In this document: positions 49,886-58,224 of the stretch, one piece after another | Layout: the number at the start of each line of letters is the position of its first letter | Numbering within the stretch: the stretch's first letter is position 1 | Assembly: GCA_963791225.1 (NCBI GenBank) | Contig: CAWBRV010000008.1 | Location: 992,001-1,056,000, forward strand | Direction of reading: 5' to 3' | DNA from: PALSA-612 sp963791225 | GTDB taxonomy: Bacteria > Actinomycetota > Thermoleophilia > Gaiellales > Gaiellaceae | Length of the DNA: 64,000 nt | The notes under the pieces: model-generated | The model's database searches: none | Told to the model about the DNA's origin: nothing | What the model saw: only the letters and a program-made list of their open reading frames with translations | Program-made: the position numbers and the translations under genes

Positions 49886-52246
49886 ATGCGGAGGCAGCGC
49901 GCCTTCAGGCCGTTCGCCTCGAGCGGACGGCGGATGGTGGTCGCGATCCTCGTCACGTTCGCTCTCTACTCCGCCGTGAGCGTCGGCCTGTCGATCCGCG
50001 CGACCTCGGGCTCGCGGAACAAGGCGGCGGTTGTCCAGGTGGCGGCACGGCAGCGGACACTCGCCGAGCGGTACCTCGCCGACGTGCTCCTGGCGCGCGA
50101 GGGCGTCACGGTCGACCCCTCTGTCACCGCCGGGCTCCTCGCCCGCAGCGCGAAGGCTCTGCTCGACGGGGGGCTTGCGCCGCCGGTTCGGGGAGACGAC
50201 GACGAGACGAAGCTGATGCCCGCGAACGGCGGGATCGTGCGCGCCCAACTCATGCAGGAGCGGCGTCTCGTCCGCGATCTCACGGGCACCGGCGCGGCGG
50301 TTCTCGCCGGCAGGCCGATCGCGTCGGTTCCGTTGACTGCGCACGAGCATCTCTCGTCCCCCGACGCGATCGCCCGGCTCCGCGTGCTGACCGCGATGAC
50401 GTCGAACGTCTCGCTCGACGCGGCGCGGACGATCGCGAGCGGCACGGACCGGAACATCAACGACCTGATAACCCTTCAGGTCGCGCTCGGGATCCTCGGC
50501 CTGCTCACGTCGCTCCTCCTCGCCTGGGCGTTGAGCTCGGCGACCAGGCGGCAGACGGCCCACTTCCGGAGCCTCGTGACCTCGTCCACGGACCTCGTGC
50601 TCGTTCTCGGCGACGGCGGCTGCCGCTACGCGAGCCAGTCGGTGATCTCGATGCTCGGCCGGCCCGACGACGAGTTGCTCGGCGAGGGCATTCTGGTCTT
50701 CGTCCACCCGGACGACATCGCCACGCTGCGCGCGATCTACGCCGAGGGCGACCCGCCGAGCGAGATGGTGCTCCGCATGACGAACCGCTTCGGCGAGGTG
50801 CGCTCGCTGGAGGCGCACATCACCGACCTCCGGAATGACCGCCGCATCAAGGGCGTGGTGCTGAACGCCCGCGACATCACCGAGCGCGTGCAACTCGAGG
50901 AGGAGCTGACTCGCCAGGCGTTCCACGACGGGCTCACAGACCTCGCGAACAGAGCGCTCTTCCGCGACCGGCTCGACCAGTCGCTCGCGCGCGGCGCGCG
51001 TTCCGCCGGCACGGTCTGCGTGCTGCTGATCGATCTCGACGGCTTCAAGCAGGTCAACGACACGCTCGGCCACGATGCGGGCGACCACCTGCTCCAGGAA
51101 GTCGCCCGGCGCTTCGCCGAGACGAGCCGGCCCGGCGACACGCTGGCGCGCCTGGGCGGGGACGAGTTCGCGCTCCTGCTCGAGGACGCGGACGAGCAGG
51201 CGGGAATCGGCGTCGCGCAGCGGCTTCTCGAACGGCTCTCGGATCCGATCGCGGTCGCCGGCCACCAGCTGACGCTCGGGGCGAGCATCGGCATCGTCTC
51301 GCACACGGGCGCGGGATCGAGCGACGACCTGATCCGCCACGCGGACGTGGCCATGTACGCGGCGAAGGAGGCGGGCCGCGGCCGGTTCGAGCTCTACCAG
51401 GACGGGATGGCGCGGGAGCTCGGCGAGCTGCTCGGCCTCGAGCACGAGCTCCGGCTCGGCCTCAAGCGAGGCCAGTTCAGGGTCCACTACCAGCCGCTGA
51501 TCGACCTCGAGAAGAACACGATCATCGGCGTCGAGGCACTCGTGCGCTGGCATTCCCCGACTCGCGGCATCGTCGCCCCGTCACGCTTCATCCCCGTCGC
51601 CGAGACCACCGGGCTGATCATCGCGCTCGGCGAGTTCGTGCTCTCCGCCGCCTGCCGGCAGACCGCCGAGTGGGCGAGCGCCGGGTTGCTGCCGGCGCCG
51701 TTCACGACCTGGGTCAACATCTCCGGCAAGCAGCTCTCGAGCGGCGACGTGAGCGGCCTCGTCAAGCGGACGCTCCTGGCCGCGGACGTGCCGCCGGAGC
51801 TCCTCGGCCTCGAGGTGACGGAGACGGCGATCGTGGTCGGCGGCCTCGCCGGCGAACGGGCGCGGCGCGAGCTCCAGGAGCTGCACGACCTCGGCGTCCG
51901 GGTCGCGATCGACGACTTCGGCACCGGCTTCTCGTCGCTGGCCCATCTCCGCAGCTTCCCGGTCGACGTGATCAAGGTCGACCGCTCCTTCATCGAGGGC
52001 ATCGGCCACAGCCCCAAGGACGCGGCGATCACGGCCAACCTGGCCAGCCTCGCCCACGCGCTCGGCCTGGTTGCGACCGCGGAGGGCATCGAGTCGCAGA
52101 GCCAGCTCGACACGGTGCGCGAGCTCGGCTGCGACCACGCCCAGGGCTTCCTGTTCGCCCGGCCGGTCCCGCCGGAGCAGGTGAGCGCGCTGCTCGCGAC
52201 GCGCGGCGGGCTGGTCGATCCCGAAGTCCTCCAAGACACGGCCTGA
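49886..52246 (+). CDS. Membrane PAS-GGDEF-EAL cyclic-di-GMP protein
   Basis: The 786-residue protein has two membrane helices (about 16-34 and 195-215) around an extracytoplasmic sensor, a PAS domain (about 225-340), an intact GGDEF at residues 424-428 and an EAL motif at 550-552 with I-D-D-F-G-T-G-F-S-S-L near 672. Both cyclase and phosphodiesterase sites look intact, so net activity is unclear. ATG 49886 is the start; the longer frame upstream overlaps the cupredoxin. Confidence 0.9.
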   Translation: MRRQRAFRPFASSGRRMVVAILVTFALYSAVSVGLSIRATSGSRNKAAVVQVAARQRTLAERYLADVLLAREGVTVDPSVTAGLLARSAKALLDGGLAPPVRGDDDETKLMPANGGIVRAQLMQERRLVRDLTGTGAAVLAGRPIASVPLTAHEHLSSPDAIARLRVLTAMTSNVSLDAARTIASGTDRNINDLITLQVALGILGLLTSLLLAWALSSATRRQTAHFRSLVTSSTDLVLVLGDGGCRYASQSVISMLGRPDDELLGEGILVFVHPDDIATLRAIYAEGDPPSEMVLRMTNRFGEVRSLEAHITDLRNDRRIKGVVLNARDITERVQLEEELTRQAFHDGLTDLANRALFRDRLDQSLARGARSAGTVCVLLIDLDGFKQVNDTLGHDAGDHLLQEVARRFAETSRPGDTLARLGGDEFALLLEDADEQAGIGVAQRLLERLSDPIAVAGHQLTLGASIGIVSHTGAGSSDDLIRHADVAMYAAKEAGRGRFELYQDGMARELGELLGLEHELRLGLKRGQFRVHYQPLIDLEKNTIIGVEALVRWHSPTRGIVAPSRFIPVAETTGLIIALGEFVLSAACRQTAEWASAGLLPAPFTTWVNISGKQLSSGDVSGLVKRTLLAADVPPELLGLEVTETAIVVGGLAGERARRELQELHDLGVRVAIDDFGTGFSSLAHLRSFPVDVIKVDRSFIEGIGHSPKDAAITANLASLAHALGLVATAEGIESQSQLDTVRELGCDHAQGFLFARPVPPEQVSALLATRGGLVDPEVLQDTA

Positions 52247-52264
52247 CGGCCCGCGCCCGGCCGG

Positions 52265-52564
52265 GTGGCGTACGATCCGGGCGTGGAGCGGGCGGTGCAC
52301 GACCGGGGCGGAGTGCCGACGGACGAGCCGATCGACCGGACCGAGCACGAGCTCGCCGACTGGGAGCTCCTGACCGATGCGCTCGTCGGTGCGCTCGGAC
52401 GTGCGGGCGTCATGAACGTCGACGAGCTGCGGCGCGGCATCGAGAGCATGCCGCCTGGCGAGTATGAGCGCGCGAGCTACTACGAGCGCTGGCTCTTCTC
52501 CATGGAGACGAACCTGACCGAGAAGGGCGTCCTCGCCCCCGGCGAGCTGGAGGAGCGGCTGTGA
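52265..52564 (+). CDS. Nitrile hydratase beta-subunit N-terminal-domain protein (thiocyanate hydrolase beta-like)
   Basis: The 99-residue protein matches the N-terminal half of nitrile hydratase beta: V-H-D-R-G-G near residue 11, A-D-W-E near 31, V-M-N-V-D-E-L-R-R-G-I-E-S-M-P near 49-63 and Y-Y-E-R-W-L near 71. It is a stand-alone gene where most nitrile hydratases have one beta gene. GTG 52265 or GTG 52283 may be the start. The stop overlaps the following gene by four bases. Confidence 0.8.
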   Translation: MAYDPGVERAVHDRGGVPTDEPIDRTEHELADWELLTDALVGALGRAGVMNVDELRRGIESMPPGEYERASYYERWLFSMETNLTEKGVLAPGELEERL

Positions 52565-52839
52565 GGTTCCCGCCGGGCGCGCGGGTGCGGGTCGCGGCGC
52601 GGGCACATGCGGGCCATTGCCGGACGCCCGTGTACCTGCGGGGCAAGACCGGGACCGTCGACTGTGTCCACGGCTCGTTCACGAACCCGGAGACCCGGGC
52701 GTACGGCGCGGACGGGCTTCCGGAGCAGCCGCTGTACGGCGTCGTCTTCGCGCAGCGCGACGTCTGGCCGGCCTACGCGGGACCCGCGCGGGACGAGCTC
52801 GTCGTCGACGTCTACGAGCACTGGCTCGAGGAGGCCTGA
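52561..52839 (+). CDS. Nitrile hydratase beta-subunit C-terminal-domain protein (thiocyanate hydrolase alpha-like)
   Basis: The 92-residue protein matches the SH3-like C-terminal half of nitrile hydratase beta, with P-V-Y-L-R-G-K-T-G-T-V near residues 23-33, P-L-Y-G-V-V-F near 57 and V-Y-E-H-W-L-E near the end. It is encoded apart from the N-terminal half, with a GTGA overlap, so the split is a genuine two-gene form and not a single frameshift. GTG 52561 is the start. Confidence 0.8.
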   Translation: MRFPPGARVRVAARAHAGHCRTPVYLRGKTGTVDCVHGSFTNPETRAYGADGLPEQPLYGVVFAQRDVWPAYAGPARDELVVDVYEHWLEEA

Positions 52840-53489
52840 TGGCCCACGACCACGACCATCCGCACGACCACGACCATCCGCACGAGCTGATCGGCCACGA
52901 CGGCGAGCCGCCCGCCGCCGCCCGTGTACGGGCGCTCGAGGATCTCCTCGTCGAGAAGGGCGTGATCACGCGCGAGGCGGTGCGGCAGGGCGTCGACTGG
53001 CTCGTCTCGCGCTCTCCGGCCGACGGCGCGAAGCTCGTCGCGCGCGCCTGGGTCGACCCGGGGTTCAGGGAGCGCCTGGTCGCCGACGCCAGGGCGGCCG
53101 CGGGAGAGCTCGGGCTCGACGCCGGGCCGTCACCGAAGGTCGTCGCCGTCGAGAACACGGACGAGCTGCACAACATGGTCGTCTGCACGCTCTGCTCCTG
53201 CTACCCGCGCGCCCTGCTCGGCCCGCCGCCGGCCTGGTACAAGAGCCTGGCCTACCGCTCCCGGGCCGTCTCCGAGCCGAGAGCGGTGCTGGCCGAGTTC
53301 GGCGTCGAGCTGGATCCCGGTGTGGAGCTGCGCGTGCTCGACTCGACCGCGGACGTGCGCTACCTCGTCGTTCCGCAGCGGCCGGAGGGCACCGAAGCGC
53401 TGAGCGAGGACGAGCTGGCCGCGCTCGTGACGCGGGACAGCATGATCGGCGTCGCGGAGCCGCGCGAGCCGCTCGCAGCGTCAGCCTGA
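52839..53489 (+). CDS. Nitrile hydratase alpha subunit (cobalt-type) / thiocyanate hydrolase gamma-like
   Basis: The 216-residue catalytic subunit has the metal-binding claw V-C116-T-L-C119-S-C121-Y-P; threonine after the first cysteine is the usual cobalt-type pattern. P-P-P-A-W-Y-K-S-L near residue 130 is also conserved. A histidine-rich start (H-D-H-D-H-P-H-D-H repeats, residues 3-15) may help metal loading. ATG 52839 follows GAGGAGG. Its final nine bases overlap the convergent peptidase gene. No separate activator gene is seen nearby. Confidence 0.88.
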   Translation: MAHDHDHPHDHDHPHELIGHDGEPPAAARVRALEDLLVEKGVITREAVRQGVDWLVSRSPADGAKLVARAWVDPGFRERLVADARAAAGELGLDAGPSPKVVAVENTDELHNMVVCTLCSCYPRALLGPPPAWYKSLAYRSRAVSEPRAVLAEFGVELDPGVELRVLDSTADVRYLVVPQRPEGTEALSEDELAALVTRDSMIGVAEPREPLAASA

Positions 53490-55262
53490 AAGCACGCGCT
53501 CGAGGAAGGCGGCTGCTCTCGGATACGCGTCGAGGCGGTTCGAGAGCCTCTTCAGGCCGTGGCCCTCGTCGTCGTAGACGTTCAGCTCGCACGGAACGCC
53601 GCGCTCGGTCAGCGAGCGGTGGATCTGTCGCGCCTCGCCGACGGGCACCCGCGGGTCGTTCGCGCCGTGGATGATGAAGAGCGGCGCCCGGATCTCGTCG
53701 ACGTGCGTCAGCGGCGAGACCTCGAGCAGGAAGTCGCGGTCGTGCTCGAGCGACCCGTACTCGCGCTCCCTGACCGCGCGGCGCCAGGCGGCCGTGTTCT
53801 CGAGGAAGCTGACGAGGCTGGAGATCCCGACGATCTCGATCCCCGCCGCCCAGCGGTCGGGGTAGAAGGCAAGCCCGGCGAGCACCATGTAGCCGCCGTA
53901 CGAGCCGCCGTAGAGCACGGCCTGGGACTCGTCGACCCACTCGACCGACCGGAGCCAGTCGTGGAGCGACGCCAGGTCGCGAACCGAGTCGAGTCGCAGG
54001 CGGACGTCGTCGAGGTGCTCGAAGCGCTTGCCGTAGCCTGTCGAGCCGCGCACGTTCGGTGCCGCGACCGCGTACCCGTTCGTGACGAAGTACTGCGCGA
54101 GCGGACTGAAGATCGGGCGGAGCTGCGACTCAGGCCCGCCGTGGACCATGATCACGACCGGGAACGGCCCAGGCCCCGACGGCCTGTACAGGAAGACGGG
54201 CACGGACTCGCCGTCGAACGAGTCGAAGCGGTGCAGTTCCGGCTCGACGAGCTCACTCGCCGGGACGCCGCTCGGGCTCTCGGTCAGTCGCTCGCTCTCG
54301 CCCGTGGACGTGTCGCAGACCCAGACGTCGCCGGGGACGAGCGGCGAGGAGAACTGGTACGCGAGGCGGCGCCCGTCGCGCGAGAAGACGTAGGCGGGGA
54401 CGACGCCGCGGCCGGGCAGCTCCACTTCACGCCCGAGCTCGAACGTTTCCGGGTCCCGAAGCTCGAGCCGCGTGTACCCGTCGTCGTTCCAGTCGACGAG
54501 CAGGTTGCGCCCGCTCTCGTCGATCGCGCAGCGGAGATCCCAGCGCTCCTCGAGCACGTAGCTCCAGCTGCGCGCGGCGAGCTCGTAGCGCGCGATTCCG
54601 GTCGTGTCGCGGCCGACGCTGGTCGCGAACAGGAACGCGTCGCCGGACGGGAGCCACGCCGGCGGCCCGACCTCGGAGTCGTCGTCGTGCGGCACGGCGC
54701 AGAACCAGTCGCCGCTCGCCACGTCGACGAGGTAGAGGTCGTTGTCGCCGCTCCGCTCGGTCGCCTTCAGGACGGCGAGCATCGAGCCGTCGGGCGAGAA
54801 GCCGGCGACCTCGCACCAGCCTCCGTCGGCGAACACGACGCGCTCCTCGCCGGAGGCGAGCTCGCGGACGACCACGTCCCAGTCGACGCCGTTGCGGCGG
54901 TTCGACGCGTACGCGAGCAGGCTTCCGTCACGACTCGCGCACGGCGCGCGGTGGAAGAAGCCGGGCTCGACGACGAGCGGCTCGAGGGCTGCCCCCGGCC
55001 GGGCGTCGAGGACGTGGAGCTGCTCGAGCTCGTTCCCGCCGTCGTCCATCTGCAGGAGCACGCGCCCGCTCCCGGGCAGGAAGAACCCTGCGACCGGCTC
55101 GGGCAGGTCGGTGAGCCGGACGAGCTCGCCGCCCGCGAGCGCCCGCAGGTAGAGCTGCGCCGTGCCGCCGAGGTCGGACGAGACGAGCGCGACCGAGCCG
55201 TCCGCCGAGAGATCGGCCGGGGCCGCGGTCCGCATCTCGAGCAGGTCGTGGAGTGCAGGCAC
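53481..55262 (-). CDS. S9-family prolyl oligopeptidase-like serine peptidase
   Basis: The 593-residue protein has an N-terminal beta-propeller (about 1-340) and a C-terminal alpha/beta hydrolase. The catalytic serine is S454 in G-G-S-Y-G-G-Y, the aspartate is in G-A-N-D-P-R near 536, and the histidine is H568 in D-E-G-H-G. There is no signal peptide, so it is likely cytoplasmic and cleaves small peptides. The start is GTG 55262. Confidence 0.9.
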   Translation of the reverse strand: MPALHDLLEMRTAAPADLSADGSVALVSSDLGGTAQLYLRALAGGELVRLTDLPEPVAGFFLPGSGRVLLQMDDGGNELEQLHVLDARPGAALEPLVVEPGFFHRAPCASRDGSLLAYASNRRNGVDWDVVVRELASGEERVVFADGGWCEVAGFSPDGSMLAVLKATERSGDNDLYLVDVASGDWFCAVPHDDDSEVGPPAWLPSGDAFLFATSVGRDTTGIARYELAARSWSYVLEERWDLRCAIDESGRNLLVDWNDDGYTRLELRDPETFELGREVELPGRGVVPAYVFSRDGRRLAYQFSSPLVPGDVWVCDTSTGESERLTESPSGVPASELVEPELHRFDSFDGESVPVFLYRPSGPGPFPVVIMVHGGPESQLRPIFSPLAQYFVTNGYAVAAPNVRGSTGYGKRFEHLDDVRLRLDSVRDLASLHDWLRSVEWVDESQAVLYGGSYGGYMVLAGLAFYPDRWAAGIEIVGISSLVSFLENTAAWRRAVREREYGSLEHDRDFLLEVSPLTHVDEIRAPLFIIHGANDPRVPVGEARQIHRSLTERGVPCELNVYDDEGHGLKRLSNRLDAYPRAAAFLERVLSG

Positions 55263-55290
55263 GGCCGCTCAGCCTAGAGGGCGGGGCGGC

Positions 55291-55908
55291 TCAGGGCCGG
55301 CCGCGACCGGTGAGGCGGTTGAGGAAGCCGCCGGCCTTGTCAGGCATCGAGAGGGCGCTGACGAGGTCCCGGAGGATCGCCTCGACGTCGCGCTCGACGG
55401 TGTCGGCGATGCGCTGCTCCGCTTCGACGACGGCCCCCATCTCGTGCTCGGCCGTCTCCCGGACGACCGCGCGCCCGAGCTGGCCGGCCGCCACCTTGAT
55501 CGCCTGCTCCGCGTCGGCCCGGGCGAGCCGGGCGGAGGCGATCGTCTGCTCATGTCCGCCCGGGGCGAGCCTGGCACGGAGTCGGACGACGCCGCCCATC
55601 CGCAGCAGGAACAGCGCGACGAGCGCCCATGCTCCCGCCACGACGAGCGCCGCTCCCCACGAGGCCATCACGTGCGAGAGGCCGAGCACCGCGGCCCAGC
55701 TGGCCGCGGCGAAGGCGAGCAGCGCGGCGGCTGCGGCGGCTCCTGCGGCTGCCGTGTCGACGACGACCTCTCTGATCTCCGGCGCGCGCTCGGCGGCGGC
55801 AAGCTCGAGGTCGCTGCGGATCAGGACGGTGAGCTGGTGCGCGACCTCGCCCAGGAGCTCGTCCGCGGACGGCTCAGGAGTGATCGGCTCGGAAGCGTCG
55901 CTCGCCAT
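55291..55908 (-). CDS. Holin-superfamily/DUF1469-like membrane protein
   Basis: The 205-residue protein has an acidic N-terminus, two hydrophobic helices (about 54-75 and 82-103) and a charged helical C-terminus. The pattern L-I-R-S-D-L-E-L-A-A-A-E near residue 29 is shared with the putative actinobacterial Holin-X/phage holin family, although no phage genes are near. ATG 55908 is used, divergent from the next gene. Role unknown, perhaps membrane stress. Confidence 0.7.
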   Translation of the reverse strand: MASDASEPITPEPSADELLGEVAHQLTVLIRSDLELAAAERAPEIREVVVDTAAAGAAAAAALLAFAAASWAAVLGLSHVMASWGAALVVAGAWALVALFLLRMGGVVRLRARLAPGGHEQTIASARLARADAEQAIKVAAGQLGRAVVRETAEHEMGAVVEAEQRIADTVERDVEAILRDLVSALSMPDKAGGFLNRLTGRGRP

Positions 55909-55996
55909 CAGGGGATCGAACCAGAGGCAGCGAGGACGGACATCATCCCGTTCGCATGATGACCGCCGCCCGGGGCGAGGCGCAGCATGCGGGGCG

Positions 55997-56633
55997 ATGC
56001 GCTCCCGTGAGTTCGCCGCGATCCCGCTCGTCGTCGCGCTCCTCGGATTCGTCGGCCTGCTCCTGCTCGCCGTCTACACCGGCCCCTGGGCCTGGTTCCT
56101 CCTCGTCGCGTTCACGCTGGTCGCCGCGGGCTTCCTGTTCTGGTGGTACTCGAAGCGCCACCCGCACCCCTCGGCCGACGACGCGCCCGTGGTCGCGCGC
56201 GTCGACGACGGGATCTTCAGAGTCCTCGTGGTCGCGGACGAGAGCTGCTCCGCGGATGCGCTCCGGGACGAGCTCGCAGCCCGCTCGGCGGGGCGTCCGA
56301 CGCGGGCGCTCGTGATCGCGCCGTCGCTCTCGTCGCGGCTCGACCGGCTCACGGGCGACGAGCAGGCGTACCAGGCCGCGCAGGATCACCTGAGCGCGAC
56401 GCTCGACTCGCTCGATCGCATCGGCGTCGAGGCCGAAGGGCACATCGGCCCGCACGACCCGATCCAGGCCGCCGACGACGGGCTGCGCGAGTTCCCGGCC
56501 GACCTCGCTCGTGTTCGCGACCGGGCCGACCGACCAGGCCAACCGGCTGGAGAAGGATCTCGTCGAGGTCGCAGGCAGTCGCTACGACGTTCCCGTCGTG
56601 CACATCGGCTCCGACGCGGCGGACAGGGGTTGA
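55997..56633 (+). pseudogene. Frameshifted membrane-anchored hypothetical protein (UspA-like domain)
   Basis: From ATG 55997 the product has two membrane helices (about 8-27, 33-52) and a domain beginning I-F-R-V-L-V-V-A-D-E-S near residue 76. The frame is right to about 56504, after which the correct sequence (L-V-F-A-T-G-P-T-D-Q-A-N-R-L-E-K-D-L and V-V-H-I-G-S-D) is in the +1 frame and ends at TGA 56631-56633. One extra base near 56504 accounts for it. Confidence 0.6.
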
Positions 56634-57302
56634 GCGGCTGGATCGACGCCGAGCTCGCGCTGACAGCTGTCGCCGCGATGCTCTCGCCGACGACGCTCTC
56701 GTTCTCGGTGCTCGCCCTCGTCGTCGGCGACCGGCCGTTCCGGACGGGCTCGCTCTTCTACGTCGGCGCGCTCTTCACGACGCTGCTCATCGGCGTCGCG
56801 GCGGCGTTCGTCCTCGGCAACGACGCGGCGTCCCACACGTCGACGCCCGAAGACCTGGGTCGCAGTCGTCGACGTCATCGCCGGCCTGCTCCTGCTCGCC
56901 TGGGTCCACCGCGTCCTCCGCCGGCCGCCGGACCCGGCCAAGGTGGAGGGCATGGTCAAGCAGATGAACAAGGTCGCGGCGTCGCCTGCCGTCGCGGTGG
57001 TCGGAGCCGGCGCCGTGCTCGCGAACCCCGGCGCCTTCATCCCGCTCGCGCTCAAGGAGATCTCGGAGACGAACCCGAGCTCGACCGAGTACGTCGTCGA
57101 CTGGGTGTTCTTCTCGGTCGTCTCGCTGCTGCCGCTCCTGCTCGCTCTCGTCATGCTCGTCGTCGCCCGCGACCGCACGAGGCGCTGCTCCAGCGCGTGC
57201 GCGACTGGCTGCTCGCCCACGTGCGGACGGTGGCGGCCGTCATCGTCGTCCTGCTCGCGCTGGCGACTGATCCGGAACGGCATCGCCGGTCTGGTCGGCT
57301 AG
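56630..57302 (+). pseudogene. Frameshifted GAP/Sap-like membrane transporter protein
   Basis: TTG 56630 overlaps the previous stop (TTGA). The protein has A-M-L-S-P-T-T-L-S-F-S near residue 14, several hydrophobic helices and T-W-V-A-V-V-D-V-I-A-G, as in the GAP (sulfolipid-1-addressing, LysE-like) family. The frame changes at about 56848 (+1), 57178 (-1) and 57265 (+1); read across these, the protein ends R-N-G-I-A-G-L-V-G at TAG 57300-57302. Three compensating shifts in one gene favour sequence error. Confidence 0.6.
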
Positions 57303-58224
57303 CCCGGCCCGGTCCTGCTTCGCGAGCACGAGCGTGGTGATCAGCGCATTCGTCGGAGCCTCGACGCCGACCTTCGCGCCCTCGCGCGGGACGGAGCCGT
57401 TGATCCACTCGACCTCGGTCGGCCTGCCCGCGAGCAGGTCGAGGAGGAGCGACGGGCGCGCGTCCGGGATCGCGAGGCCGTAGTCGCGGACGTACGCGGC
57501 GCAGTCGGCGATCTCGAGGTCGACACCGCGCGCGCGGCCGACGTCGAGCGCCTCCTGCGCGCAGCGGGCGGCGATCGACCACGCCTGCGGGTTCTCGATC
57601 ACCTCGCCGATCGTGAGCTCGAGCAGACCGCAGATCCCGCTGTAGCAGGCGTTGCAGATCAGCTTCTCCCACAGGAGGCGGCTCACGTCGTCGTACGTCC
57701 TGACGGTGAACCCGGCGCTCGCGCCAGACGTCCGCGATCCGCTCGCACCTGTCCGTCACCGGCCCGCGTGCGCTCGCCGAGGCGGACGAGCTCCATGCCG
57801 TGGTGATGGGCGTGGCCGGGCTCGACGAGCGAGGCGCCGAAGCCGCCGGCGACGCCGACGATGCAGCTGCCGCTCGTCGACGACCTCGGCGACCGCGTCG
57901 GCCGCGCCGAGGCCGTTCTGGATCGTGAGCACCGTCGTCTCCGCGCCGATCAGCGGGTGCGCCGAGCGCGGCGGCGGCTCGCGCGTCGATCGCCTTGGTC
58001 GCGATCACGACGAGGTCGACGACGCCGACGTCCGCCGGGCTCGTCGTCGCCGCGATCTGCACGACGCGCTCGCCGCTCGCCCCGCTGACCCGGAGCCCCT
58101 GCGCGCGGATCGCCTCGACGTGCTCCGCGTTCACGTCGACCGCGGTCACGTCGTTCCCGGCCGCGGCGAGCAGGCCGGCGTAGACGGAACCCATCGCGCC
58201 CGTCCCGACGACGGCGATCCTCAC
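57240..58224 (-). pseudogene. Frameshifted ketopantoate reductase-like (PanE/ApbA) dehydrogenase
   Basis: The N-terminal part from GTG/ATG at 58224 has V-V-G-T-G-A-M-G-S-V-Y-A and V-V-I-A-T-K-A, typical of PanE/ApbA. The C-terminal part (57240-57686) has L-L-W-E-K-L-I-C-N-A-C and E-W-I-N-G-S-V near the end. Between about 57690 and 57970 the correct sequence jumps frame at least three times (for example V-G-V-A-G-G-F-G-A-S-L in one frame, G-P-V-T-D-R-C-E-R in another). Family length is about 310, close to the total here. Confidence 0.65.

Noticed and set aside
55291..55908. Holin-like protein as a sign of a prophage
   Set aside because: No integrase, capsid, tail or lysin genes are near; this family is widespread in actinobacterial chromosomes.
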